Positions 21,201 through 31,481 of a stretch of 64,000 bases of DNA are shown piece by piece. The translations under genes were made by a program, and so were the position numbers. Source of the stretch: Symbiodinium natans (taxonomy: Eukaryota; Sar; Dinophyceae; Suessiales; Symbiodiniaceae); assembly GCA_905221605.1 (NCBI GenBank), contig CAJNDS010002146.1, positions 1,020,906 through 1,084,905 on the forward strand. The letters run 5' to 3'. The notes below the pieces were generated by a model that saw only the letters and a list, made by a program, of their open reading frames with translations, was not told the DNA's origin and ran no database searches. Positions within the stretch are counted from its first letter, which is position 1, and each line of letters opens with the position of its first letter.

Positions 21201-21520
21201 GCACTGCAAGGCTCGTCACCGAAGCCCGTCAGGAGGACCCAGAAGTAAAGCTTGCAGGGTTGAAAACTGTCATGCAATTGCAAAGTTGCCCATAGGAGCT
21301 GAAGTTCCTCTCGAAGTACCTGCTCCAGAACTACACCACATATGAAAGATGCTCGCGATATCTTTTGCAGCTAGCAGGACAGATAGCCTGGCCGCCGAGC
21401 AGCCCACCCATCTTGCATTATGTTTTGGCCTCGTCAGAGCCTTTGGCCCGTCGTGTACATGCTGTGCTTCCCCCTGACGAACCGCACAATGTTCATCAGA
21501 TGAGGGCGGTGTTTAGAAGG
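18275..21520 (+). CDS. DUF7869-like protein with transposase-type signatures (multi-exon)
   Basis: Reads as a member of a large dinoflagellate family that I recall as DUF7869 in Pfam. From ATG 18275: Ser-rich start; NPCQCRQNCSRGLSV with a Cys cluster, FWGLTKAAQDCILWSIQ, then RVCRQAFIKILGISGWRLIR; VTSFLQKTYWSLAETLPHE (about 19079-19135); YLPPGQKSDLFHLY and SQHAECSVC (19346-19510); DRSCYWSLRA, CITDGMDRSKF and SDEDQHHG (19700-19935); SDNTPKEVKN across a GC-AG intron (20135-20212); VGHTHEDIG (20302-20330); SDDSDVFCLIKEYVADSEL (20980-21030) near the end. Another intron is 19525-19609. Metazoan relatives share SDN...KN and GHT...D, which suggest an RNase-H-like, transposase-type fold; activity is unproven. 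Frames shift between some blocks (about 18950-19075 and 19985-20085), which may be unrecognised introns or decay. Confidence 0.7.
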
Positions 21521-21529
21521 CGTTAGATT

Positions 21530-21840
21530 TCAGTCGTGGCAATAAAAAAAGAGTCCTGCTAACCATGACAGTCAGTGTGGCCCCGAGTGGGTCATTTAGT
21601 TCATTTTGTCAGTCCTGCCTTACTTGCAGATCCGATTTTCAAGCATGGGGTCGGGCCCGGCTTTGCGTGGACCATGACTACTCCGCAGCAAGCACTGCAA
21701 CGTGTTGTCGTGTCCAATTAATGTGCAGACTCAGTGTGATCCCGAGTGGCTCAGCTCATTTTGTCAGTCCTTGCAGATTTTGAAGCATCCTCTGGGACCC
21801 GCCGTTGTCACGGACCATGACTGCTTTGCAGCCTGACATG
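21530..21840. repeat. Short direct duplication between genes
   Basis: Two similar ~120-bp segments around 21570-21680 and 21725-21840. Both contain CAGTGTGRYCCCGAGTGG (R, Y variable), TTTTGTCAGTCCT, TTGCAGATT and a GGACCATGACT stretch. A hairpin-like CACTGCAACGTG is at about 21697. No exon recognised. Confidence 0.55.
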
Positions 21841-21861
21841 ATGGCAGCAGATGTGAAGGAC

Positions 21862-22935
21862 ACATGCTTTTTTGGGTCCAATATAACTCTGGGCGTCATC
21901 TTTTCATTCTTGCAGGAGGAGCCTGGTCTCACTGGGAGTATGACAATCCCGGACAAGATCATCCGTGCCATGGAGGAGGCTTGAACAGTGACAGCACGGT
22001 AGCCAATTTCGAAGACATGCAAGTTGCAGGTGTGCAGCAACCAAAACTTTGGTGCCTGGATCTACGAAAAATATGGCAGCGAGTCTGGGCAGAAGATCCT
22101 GGCCAAGGACAGGATCATAGCCCTTTCCTGTCTATATATTATGTCTAGGGTTTTGGACAAAAGCTCAGTTGTTCACTCTCTGGCAGTACATGCTGGAACT
22201 TTGGGCCGTGGACAACGTTGCCGACAAGTTGAGTCAGTGCCAGAGGGGCAGCTTGTTGAAAACGGTGCCGGTGGCGAAGGCACACAATGTCTACGTGGCA
22301 CCGTACATGCTGGATCTTAGCTGCGAAGCGAAGCATCCAGGCAGCACTCATTTTTTCGCAAGTGTGAACTTATATTATCTTGAGACAACGTGCATAACAT
22401 GCATTGTGAGGTACGGAGCCAATGGGAAGTGGCCATCCAACTCCGCAGTGAGGTCTCACTTTGGATCGATCCTCGTCGGGTACGAGTCCCACCGAGAAAG
22501 TCTCGAGATCAAGTTCCATAAGGCCAACCCTGACCAGACACTCAAGAACTTCAGTGTGGGATATGTCGACGGCCATTGCTGCTGGGCTGCACAGCGTTTT
22601 TGATGGGTCACGTCAGGTTAAGATTCATCCATCTCAGCTGAACACGACAGGCAAGGGGACCTGTGTGCAGGGTATCTTTGCCCTGATGCATCACTTGGCT
22701 GCTTGGCAAATAATCAAAGGATAGAAGCTTTCTTCATGCATTTTTATTATGTTGTTCAATCGGATTTGCGAAGGAGATCTCGGCGTGCGATCTGTCGCAG
22801 GACGGGGCCATGTGCTCAGCAGTGGCCAGTTTCAAATACCTCCGAGCAAACTTCACGCCTCAGAAGAACGAGGAAGAATATTTGTTGGCCTCCTTGTGCT
22901 GCCTGAGCTGCAATATTCGGGGCAGGCAACGACTC
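21862..22935 (+). CDS. Unrecognised multi-exon gene
   Basis: A series of exon-like stretches, each preceded by a pyrimidine-rich tract and CAG: 21917-21982 (EEPGLTGSMTIPDKIIRAMEEA), 22029-22110 (VCSNQNFGAWIYEKYGSESG), 22187-22370 (YMLELWAVDNVADKLSQCQRG ... HNVYVAPYMLDLSC), about 22410-22600 (YGANGKWPSNSAVRSHFGSI ... LKNFSVGYVDG) and 22617-22722 (VKIHPSQLNTTGKGTCVQGI ... MHHLAAWQI), then about 22750-22930. Composition is that of an ordinary soluble protein. No domain recognised. The last part runs into the 31-bp minisatellite, which either lies in an intron or truncates the gene. Confidence 0.5.
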
Positions 22936-22943
22936 CATGCTTG

Positions 22944-23515
22944 TACTCCGGGGCTCCCGACAAAAAAAAACCGCAGTATTCCGGCCTCCCCGGCAAAAAA
23001 AACCGCAGTACTCCGGGCTCCCCGGAAAAAAAAACCGCAGTACTCCGGGCCCCCCGGCCGGAAAAACGCAGTACTCCGGGCTCCCCGACAAAAAAAAACG
23101 CAGTACTCCGGGCTCCCCGGCAAAAAAAACCGCAGTACTCCGGGCTCCCCGGCAAAAAAAACCGCAGTACTCCGGGCTCCCCGGAAAAAAAAACCGCAGT
23201 ACTCCGGGCCCCCCGGCCGGAAAAACGCAGTACTCCGGGCTCCCCGGCAAAAAAAACCGCAGTACTCCGGGCTCCCCGGCAAAAAAAACCGCAGTACTCC
23301 GGGCTCCCCGGAAAAAAAAACCGCAGTACTCCGGGCCCCCCGGCCGGAAAAACGCAGTACTCCGGGCTCCCCGGCAAAAAAAACCGCAGTACTCCGGGCT
23401 CCCCGGCGGAAAAAAAAACCGCAGTACTCCGGGCTCCCCGGAAAAAAAAACCGCAGTACTCCGGGCTCCCCGGAAAAAAAAACCGCAGTACTCCGGGCTC
23501 CCCGGCAACAGAAAA
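22944..23515. repeat. 31-bp minisatellite, each unit a GC hairpin plus an A run
   Basis: About 18 tandem units of 31 bp. Each holds GCAGTACT, then CCGGG-CTC-CCCGG (a perfect 5-bp stem with 3-base loop) and a run of 5-9 A. A variant unit with CCGGGCCCCCCGGCCGG recurs near 23050, 23208 and 23336, so part of the array may have spread as groups of units. Because 31 is not a multiple of three, the same repeat stays open in all frames of both strands; those frames are not genes. A poly-G run follows near 23557. Confidence 0.9.
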
Positions 23516-23559
23516 ACCTGCATCGCTCATTCCAAGATCCCTTAGAAGCCCTGAGGGGG

Positions 23560-23940
23560 GGGGGGGCCCGGGGTTTTCATAATCATCGACTCAGTGAGAA
23601 AACCATGCACCACAAGTCATGGGACTCGGCCCGCAGAAAATGCAGCGAAAATTAAAAACCACAGCGTTGCCAGTAGGTTTTTTTTTTTCTCGAGTGGTTC
23701 TCGGTCGGGGGCCCCCGACGGTGAAATTTTCAGAAGGCCGAAAACACCTATTGAGACTACTGTGGTTTTTAAATTTCGCGGTGTTTTCTTTTGCCGGGAT
23801 CCCGGACCAAATCTTACATGGTTTTCATCACGATCCCCGTTTTCAGTGCCCTAAAAAACATGGAGTTTTGGTTGATACACGACTAATGAACCCTGAACCC
23901 CAAGTAACTCTGAGCGAAGCAACTGTAACTGTAACTGTAC
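23560..23940. other. Spacer after the minisatellite
   Basis: About 380 bp. It contains poly-G (near 23557-23566), poly-T and a paired GGGGGCCCCCG stretch near 23708-23718. Frames are open but motif-free. Nothing functional recognised. Confidence 0.5.
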
Positions 23941-23944
23941 ATGA

Positions 23945-26900
23945 CATGCATCTGAGTCTTGGCCAACCGCACCGCGGAGAAGAGCAAGCCTGGTCCCTTG
24001 GAACTCTTGCTGACGTTCAGGGAGGCGGTGCGGTGCAAGCGCCAGGCCCAGGAGAAGGCGAACGTGTCTCTACGCGAGCTCTTGAATCAGTGTGTTCAGG
24101 AGTACAACAAAATGACGCCGTCCAAAGTTGTGTGCCGTCATTAATACGTTTTGTTTTTTAATTTAATGTCAGTGCACAACAGAGAACACATGGTTTCCTC
24201 GCAGTCACAGAGTAGTTGATGCCGAGGCTTGGCACGTCAAGGATGCTGTGAAAAAGCTCATTTACAATTTGCTGAGGGTCCCGGACCAGGTGATCGACTG
24301 CTTCCGGGCCACCTGCGACGCCTACAAGTGGGAACTGTCGGCGTTCACCATGGAGAACTTGGACGGCAGCTTCTATGTGCCTGGCACCGTCCTGGGCAAG
24401 TGCCAGGAACCGTGGCTCAGCATCAAGGCCAAAATTCCTGCGTGTTGCACCATGACAGTTGCAGCAAGCATCTCAGCACCGACACGTGTCATAAGTGGGC
24501 ATGTTGCAGCTTCGGCGCCAGCACCGAAAAGGTGAAGTAGTAGCATCCATCTCAGTGTCGAGGTGTGATCTCACGTTGCAGCCTCGCTGCCAGCGCTGCA
24601 AAAGTTGAAGTGATGTCAGCACCGAGAGGTGTCGTATCTGGGCATGTTGCCGCTTCGGTGCCAGCACCGAAAAGGTGACACAGTGACAGCAAATGGACAA
24701 AATTCTCTTGCCCAGTGTTGCACAACTGGCAGACCGTGACTGACGTTGCTGTGGTGCTCTGGGCACAGCGGGCATCGGGAGACCACAGTGCCAAAGCGCC
24801 CCGCTCCAGCACAGCCAAGCAAAAGGACAGAAGAAGTGCCTGCTGACATGATGTCATTTAATTAATTAATTAATTAATTATTCTTCCTTGACTGCTTCCT
24901 GTCAGAAACTTGCGCAGCGAGACGCAGCCGGAATGCTGACCCTTATGGAGATTTGCTGCTTGTGGGTCTTCATCCGGGAGGACTTGCAAAAATACCTGGG
25001 CCAGGGTCCTGCCTGGGACAATGTCACCAGGATGTGGCAGACGGGGAGCCTGGGATCTGCACTGTTGCTCCACTGCTTGTCTCTCAGTCCGTCGTGTAAT
25101 CATTCCATCTGGAGTGGATCGTACTACACTGAGGGCACTGGACCCCGAGCTGAACGCTCACTGCAAGGGCATGACAGAGAACTTCGACTTCAAGAAGTTG
25201 AGTTTCGTGCTGGAAGCAAAGGGCGAGTTGATCGACGCGGACCTTCGTGCGGCCCAATCCACAACCCGGAATGCCCTGAGGTCAAGCCTGCAAGCCGCGT
25301 TTTCCCTCTTCGTGGCTCAGCTGGTGCCTTGGAGGCATCACGACGAAAATTTCAAAGTTCAAGTCGAATTTAAATTAAATTTAATTTAAAAGCCACTATC
25401 CGACCCAAGGAGAATGACACGACGGAGCACCGGAAGTGGCTCCTGGCCAGTGCCGCCGAGGAGCAGAAGCAACGAGGCGCCATCACGCAAAGCCTGCAGG
25501 CCCCGCTGACCTGGCCTAAACACGGGGGCCTCATCGCAAATTTCAGAACTCACTGACAGGAGATGCACACCTCGGCATGGAAGCTCGTCAACGAGCTGCT
25601 GGAGGACGGGAAAGTGCGATTCCTAACATATTGGGATTCCTTACAGATTCAAAGACTGCAGAAGTAGGACAGCTGCCCGGTCTGGGCATGCTATGTCTCC
25701 AAAAAGAGGAAGGCGTCCGGCGAGGTCAGTGCCCAGGCTTCAATGTAATCGCTGAAAAAAAATCCACGAAGAGTCGGCCATCCCGCCAATTATCCTTGAC
25801 ATTTTCTGCAGCATTGTGTCAGCTAAGAAGCAGACGACGACACGGACCTCTCCGCCAAGCTCGCGGCGATGCTGGATCCCTGGGTTGCTGGTGCTTTCGA
25901 GGGGATGCACGGCGGCCTGCGCCGGCCCGACCGGGAGCGGGTCATCGTCTGGATCAACCTCTGTGTCTTCGGGGTTGTCAGCGCTGGGCAGCAGACATTT
26001 CTGCTGCAGTGGGTCACGAAGTTGCTCCACCAGCACGGCAAGAACTCGTGCGCGATGGTGATCTTGCCGAACCGGGCGGGGGATCTCCGATCGTACAAGT
26101 GGTTTGGCCTGCTTGTTCGTGGGGCTGAGAATTGAATGTCGTAGGATAATAACCTTACAATTATTATTCAATTCAGTCCTTGCAGCTCAGGACCGAGAAG
26201 GCCGAGGACGACGACCCGGGCGTCAAAGACTGCAAAGCCGAGTCAGGCGCGAGATTTTGTTCAATCAATGTCGACGTGCTTCTGAATTTATGGCAGGAGA
26301 CGAGTCCGCGGAGGAGATCGGGGAGGACACGCCGGAGGGAGACTGCAACCTCCTCGTGGAGTTCTGCCACAAGCTCAAGCTGAAGTTCATGGAGCACGAT
26401 CGGCACCTAAAGGTTCTGGTCTGGGCCATGTATTGAAGCACATGTCTTTTTCGGTTCCTTTCTGTCAATTGACAGGTGAAGCAGACGATGATCAGCTTTG
26501 CCAACGACACGGTGTATGGCTCTCGACAGGGCTTTCACGAGGCCCTGTTGATTGTCCCCGCGAACAAAGGCAACGCCTTCCTGACCTCCAAGTTCTGGAA
26601 GACAGGTGTCATTGCAGATGTCAGCATGCTGGCCAGACCCGACTTCGTGAAGTTGGACACCAGGGTCAAGAAGGACGAGGCCTTCGGCGCCGGCTCGGTT
26701 CGACTCACACGGGTCCAGGAGATGAAGCAGGCTGTGTTTAGATGGCACATTCCCAGTAGCACTGTGATCAATGTCGTGTAAAAGCAAGATGAATCTCACA
26801 CCGTGACAGCCCCTGCAGCACCTCGGCGGCCACTCCGTGGTGAGCAGTGTCCTGGATGGATTGCTCAGCAATGTGCCCAAGGACACTGCCACGATCCTGC

Positions 26901-28091
26901 TGGATTTCAGTGGCTCTGACGCATGGCCGGCCAGCCAGATTCTCCGTCGGCTGACGAAAAGCCCCTGGCTCGCAACAGAGAGTTTTCAAGCAGGTCGGAC
27001 AGCTAGCAAACAGCAGTCATTCTACAGTCCAGACCCAAAATCACTAAAAGAAGCACGAACTTCGGAGACCGAGGCGACAAGTACGCCGTTGCTACTGTCT
27101 GCCACTCGGCCATGGAGGAGAAGCACTGCAAGACCAGTCTCGGGCACTATGCCTTCTCCCTTGCCCGGCAAGGCAAGCTGAAGCTGACCGGCTTCCCGGA
27201 CTTCGACAAGGCGACAGGTCAGCTCCGAGAGACGGCAACGGCAGCCACGGTGCCTAGTTACGCAGTCACCGTCGCAGTTGGCCGATCGCTGGTTGTGAAG
27301 GAGGCGCTGAAGCAGCATTGGCTGGCACAGTCCGACTTCGCAGGCCAAGCCCGAGATTTGTTCGAGGCCTTCGACAAGGAGTTCAACCCGGAGAACTTGA
27401 AGAGAGGCGGTCAGACCTCGAGTGAGGAAAGCGCGGCGAAGAAGCCTCGTCTGAACTTGGATCTCGAGAAAGCCGGCTTCTTGGAAGCAGCTGACGTGAA
27501 ATAATAAATGAGGTCTTGCTTTTAAGTACAGATTCAGGCTCGGTGGAGGAGCTCCCAGGCGAGGATGCGACCGCTTTGAAGTGCGGGGCTTTTACCTTGA
27601 CCTGGACGACGGATGAGGGCAAGATGTTCATCCACGCGGATGAGCAATGCACGGTCAAGGCTGGCACAGAGCTCTTTGGCTTTGGGAATGGCGAGTTTGC
27701 CACCGACACTACGGCCACAGACGTGATGTCGGACCAGATGGGGAAGTGGATCGCCTTCGACCTCGCTGGCACCGATGTGTTTTTGGTGCTTGAGCCCGAC
27801 ACGAAGCTGCCCGACCATCTGAAGGACCTTCCGGTCTTGGGCAAGGCCGCTCGGTTAAACATAATTTCTCTTTGTGCAGATTTCTTCCGGCTGCCTTGCA
27901 GCAAGGTTACAGATCTGCAGGCCATCCTGCGTGCTTTGGAGGATGCTGGCGAGGTGGAGGTCAACGTCGCCGGTCACAGCAAGGATGATGGCTTCGTGCT
28001 GAAGCCTACTTCCAAAGTCGTGTTCGTCCTGGAGGACAAGGCAAAGAAGTCCAAGAAGAAGAAGAAGAAGGCACGCGGGCCGAAAAAATAG
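23945..28091 (+). CDS. Long multi-exon gene of unknown function with Lys-rich C-terminus
   Basis: Exon-like stretches in order: 23957-24140 (LLLTFREAVRCKRQAQEKANVS ... LNQCVQEYNKM); 24215-24450 (AEAWHVKDAVKKLIYNLLRV ... YKWELSAFTMENLDGSF); 24902-25080; 25127-25350 (ALDPELNAHCKGMTENFDFK); about 25390-25505; 25845-26100 (DPWVAGAFEGMHGGL ... NLCVFGVVSAG ... CAMVILPNRAGDL); 26320-26440; 26470-26730 (FANDTVYGSRQGFHEALLIV ... KFWKTGVIADVSM); 26820-26960; 27065-27500 (KYAVATVCHSAMEEKHCKTS ... FEAFDKEFNPENLKRGG); 27525-28091 (SGSVEELPGED, TELFGFGNGEF, ending in KKSKKKKKKARGPKK). The arrangement resembles large uncharacterised dinoflagellate protein families from memory, not from a search. The basic tail suggests nuclear location. 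It could be two adjacent genes. Confidence 0.55.
24470..24680. repeat. Cluster of CACC...GGTG hairpins, probably within an intron
   Basis: Members: CACCGACACGTG near 24478, CACCGAAAAGGTG near 24521, CGCTGCAAAAGTTG near 24594 (imperfect), CACCGAGAGGTG near 24620 and CACCGAAAAGGTG near 24664. They recur with flanks (GGGCATGTTGC, CTTCGGYGCCAGCACCG) suggesting a ~140-bp local duplication. They lie between exon-like blocks of the surrounding gene. Confidence 0.7.
24855..24882. repeat. (TTAA)n microsatellite
   Basis: About six TTAA/AATT units, AT-rich, in a presumed intron. Similar short AATTTAAATT runs occur at 25365-25390. Confidence 0.85.
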
Positions 28092-28154
28092 TATAATCTC
28101 GGAAACTGCAGTTGCCAACAATTGATTTATCTTTAAGCTTCATGTCATGTCAAT

Positions 28155-28740
28155 GTGTCAGGGCCCGAATGCTGTGTCCTGGGGCAGTTTGCTGACAATG
28201 CCCAAGATCCGTGGTCAGCGCAACATCGCGATTGGATGGAGGATGAGGCTTTATTTTGTTTGCTTTTCTTCCCGTGCCTTCTTGCAGACTCGTCAAGTGA
28301 AACCTGGCCCCTGAAGGTTGAGCATGGAGGAAGGATCTTCCGAGAGAGTTCTATGCCCTGTCCGACCCATAGCGGTCCTGAGCGGGGATGTGACCTTGCA
28401 GTCTGGCAAGGCGATGCTGCTGATGTAGTTTCGCTGCCAAACGCCGGGCACAGCGTTTATTCCAGAGTCGTTACGATCAGCTGGCTTGGCGAGGCACATG
28501 GATTTTGACAATAAGAGCTCACCCCACTGCCTAGACTCTAGCATAATATCGGGGCCAGGGCCACCCAACGCCTGCCAAGCCTTCTGATTCACATTGTCGT
28601 GCCAGGTACTCTTGGGCTGAAAAGAAAACCTTCTTTGCACCATGACAATAATCAACACCGCCTGCTTGTTGCATGCACGAAAAGAGGCAGCTTGGGCATG
28701 TGGCCTTTCAGCTTCAGGTCTTAAAGGGTCGGGGCGGTTG
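28155..28740. other. Spacer with no assigned exon
   Basis: About 590 bp between the Lys-tailed gene and the Ser/Lys-rich gene. A + frame at 28155-28508 and a - frame at 28293-28892 are both open without motifs. A TTGCAG acceptor-like site is at 28283-28288. I cannot decide whether an exon lies here. Confidence 0.35.
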
Positions 28741-28748
28741 GGCAAACA

Positions 28749-29960
28749 TGTCCAGCGCCAGCAGCGACTCCGACGAGTCCTCTTCCCCGGCGCCGGGCAA
28801 CGTGCCGACCTTCGATGTGCAGTCCTACCTGAAGGGTTCCGTGGACAAGAAGAATGCAAACGAAAGTGCTCCGGCCTCTTCCTCTGCTGCAAACCCAGCT
28901 GCTCTCTTCAAGAAGTTCGTCCAGGCAAGCAGCACTGACAGTGACAAGAAGAAAAGTTCCAGCGAGAGCGAAAAGAAAGCCAAGAAGAAGGACAAGAAGG
29001 ACAAATCGGCAAAGGATAAAAAGGACAAGAAGAGCAAGAAGGACAAACCAAAAAAGTCGAAAGACAAAGCAGAAAAAGCGGCAGATGACGTGAACAAAGT
29101 TCTGGGTCGGAAGAAGGGCGACGACACCACGGATGACGAGGGCAGCCCTTCCGACTCATGCGAGACCAAGAAAAGACCCAAGAGGAAGGCAAAGGCGAAG
29201 GCCAAGAGCAGAACGACCCAGGTGGATAAAGCAGCAAGAAGAATCAGAAGAAAGCAAAGAAGGATGACACGAAGAAGAAGAAAAGATGCCTGGCAAGCGC
29301 TGAGGACGATGCCACGCAGGATGCTGTGTCTGAAAAGAAGGACCAGGATTGTCTGGATGTCAGCTCCGAGGACTCGGACATGGCAAGACGACTGGACGAG
29401 GAGTTGCACCTTGCTCTGGTGAAAGCCGAGTGGGCAGAGATTGTGGCAGACTGCAAGGACTGCAGCAGACCGCCGAGTCTTGGTCTCAGTGCCCGATTGA
29501 ATAGTTCTTGCTTTCTGCAGGACCCGCCGGTTGAAGCCCGGGAGATGGCCGTGCCCGCCAAGGCACATTCAGAGGAGAGTGTAAGCCGATGCCTGACAAG
29601 TCTTCTTTCCGCAGGAGACCATGTTTGGCTCCCAGACGAGGCAGGTCCTTGGATCTGAACCGGCGCCGAAAGCAACAGCGGAGGCCCCCCAGGAATCCGA
29701 GACGACGATGGCTGCAATGGAGACAGATTGGCTCGAGCCCGAATCCCCGACGGGGACTTACGACACCTTTGGATCCGAGACGATGGCGAAAGCCGCGCAG
29801 GCCCTTGCAACGAGTCACATCGTGAACGATAAGAGTCTAGAGTTTAAAAACAATTTAAAATTAAAAGTCTTTCGGCAGGAGCCAAGCGGCAGATCCGAGA
29901 TCATGATTCCCGCGGCAGCAGAGGCGCCAGTCATTCTATCTGACGTGCGTTCAATTCATG
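28749..29960 (+). CDS. Ser/Lys-rich, probably nuclear protein
   Basis: Starts at ATG 28749 (MSSASSDSDESSSPAPGNVP). The first ~150 residues alternate acidic Ser clusters with Lys blocks (KKAKKKDKKDKSAKDKKDKK), the pattern of Nopp140/SRP40-like and other intrinsically disordered nuclear proteins. Around 29220 the sensible frame changes: after AKAKAKSRTTQ the continuation is KKNQKKAKKDDTKKKK ... DVSSEDSDMARRLDEELHLALVKAEWAEIVADCK in another frame. This is a single-base indel, an unusual splice or a sequencing error. Further exons follow TTTCTGCAG at 29520 (DPPVEAREMAVPAKAHSEES) and TTCCGCAG at 29615 (ETMFGSQTRQVLGSEPAPKA ... FGSETMAKAAQALA). Disorder is seen; the nuclear role is inferred. Confidence 0.55.
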
Positions 29961-30094
29961 GCCAGGGCTAGAGGCTACTGGTGACAATAATGCCCATCGG
30001 GCAGGCCAGTGTCCCAGACATGCTGAAGGCCTGGTGTTTTCAGCCCTGAAGAGGACATCAGTGCAGATTGCTTTCGCAGCTAAGCAATAATTAT

Positions 30095-30345
30095 TACACA
30101 GGTGTGTGCCACGCCGCAGAACCAGAAGCATGCCTGCCCCGACGTGATTCTGGTCGAGAAGGATTGTGCACAGAACTCTGGAGACCTTGCTTTCTGTCAT
30201 CAATTTGCCAACGTGATCAGGAAGCAGGCCGTGAAGAGAATGCCAGCGACAGCCTGCTCGTGCATCGGTGCGACGAGGGTCAGGATATCGAAAGTCCCGA
30301 CGAGAAGACTGCGAAGCGAAGCAGGAGATGCGGGGTTAGGCTCGG
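30095..30345 (+). CDS. Exon of an unrecognised protein
   Basis: After TTATTACACAG near 30100 a frame reads VCATPQNQKHACPDVILVEK, then NSGDLAFCHQFANVIRKQAV. Composition is protein-like, and a preceding AG acceptor is present. It may be a 3' exon of the Ser/Lys-rich gene. The frame runs on into hairpin repeats after about 30345, so the end is not defined. Confidence 0.4.
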
Positions 30346-30349
30346 GCAG

Positions 30350-30470
30350 TCAGTTTGGGCACCGAGAGGTGTGCACGATTCCTGAGGAGACCAAATTAGC
30401 ACCGACAGGTGTCAGCAGTGTCAAAACAATCTTGGCCGAAGCAAGGTCAGCACCGACAGGTGTCTAAACG
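30350..30470. repeat. Three CACC...GGTG hairpins
   Basis: CACCGAGAGGTG near 30360 and CACCGACAGGTG near 30400 and 30450. Loops are GAGA and GACA. They lie downstream of the preceding exon. Confidence 0.8.
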
Positions 30471-30547
30471 GTTACATGAAACCATACGTGAACACGGACC
30501 ACAACATGATAAGGAGTGAGAGTGAGAGCTGCAGCCCGGGAAGGATT

Positions 30548-30551
<4 letters not shown>

Positions 30552-30613
<62 letters not shown>
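30552..30613. repeat. (GA)n microsatellite
   Basis: About 30 GA dinucleotides. Open frames of Arg-Glu or Ser-Leu through it are artefacts of the repeat. Confidence 0.95.
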
Positions 30614-30617
<4 letters not shown>

Positions 30618-30877
30618 TAAGAGACACAGAGTCTGAAGTTTCACATGCCCCTCTATCATTCTTCCGACAGAGCGAGTAATCCAGTTGGAAGGGTGTGTTG
30701 CGGTCGTTGCTTGTCACTGAATGTAAACCCAAGAAGCGACTGGTCAACAGGAGCTGGAGCAGCAACTGGAGGATCTGATGATGCTCGAGGAATCTCGCGA
30801 GGACGTGAAGGCCTTTTCTATAATAACGGAATGAAACGGCTGCATTCTACTTGCCCTGTAAACTACTTAATTTAAAG

Positions 30878-31448
30878 ATGGCACTTAGCCAGGACCTCAC
30901 CGAGCCCACTCTCCCGGACCCGGAGCAGACACAGACCCAGGCCAGCAGCAACGCAACGCATGAACATTACGGATACTCTTTATCTGGCCTCGTAGTTTTG
31001 AAAATCTGTGAGGCCTTGGTGTGCTTCCTGCCCAAGAATGACATGGCCCAGCAGGCATGACGGGTTCCATGAGAAGGATTTGCGATTGTGCATTATACTA
31101 AGGTCAAGGATGCACTTCCGCCGATTCCGACGCAGCTGGTCTTGGATGATGCCAAGAGCAGTCAGGATTTGGAGGACTTGGCTGTCTGCTTTTCAGTGGC
31201 AGACGGGTGATAAGCATTTTCACGAATTTGATGTTTTTTGTAATGGTATGCAAGGAGGGAGACAAGGCAACTGGGCCTCCGGAGAAGAGCGACGCAGAGG
31301 CAGCGACTCTGTCCCTGTGCTCAAGTGCTTCCTCCTCATGCACAGTGCAGGAGGTGCCACCATCACAGACCACTACCCTGGTCCTGGGTCAGTCCTCTTC
31401 CATGTCCGACTTGTCCTCCGAGGACGAGGCCAAGAAAAAAACACTATA
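30878..31448 (+). CDS. Unrecognised gene with Ser-rich acidic C-terminus
   Basis: ATG 30878 gives MALSQDLTEPTLPDPEQTQTQ and then HYGYSLSGLVVLKICEALVC up to about 31058. A second exon-like stretch at 31108-31205 reads VKDALPPIPTQLVLDDAKSSQDLEDLAVCF. A third at about 31255-31448 reads EGDKATGPPEKSDAEAATLS ... SSSMSDLSSEDEAKKKT and stops at TAA 31447-31449. The mix of a short hydrophobic segment and acidic Ser clusters does not match a family I know. Splice sites between the parts are not fixed. Confidence 0.45.
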
Positions 31449-31481
31449 ACCAGTCAGTCAGTCTAATGACTCCAGAACACC

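Noticed and set aside
22944-23515. CRISPR-like array
   Set aside because: Units are contiguous with no unique spacers, and the genome is eukaryotic. The telomere arrays with unique spacers also lack the regular repeat-spacer lengths of CRISPR.
22749-23655. 200-280-residue open frames in several frames of both strands
   Set aside because: A 31-bp repeat without stops stays open in every frame. The peptides are merely the repeat read in rotating frames.
30447-30765. Ser-Leu and Arg-Glu repeat frames
   Set aside because: They are artefacts of the GA microsatellite at 30552-30613.
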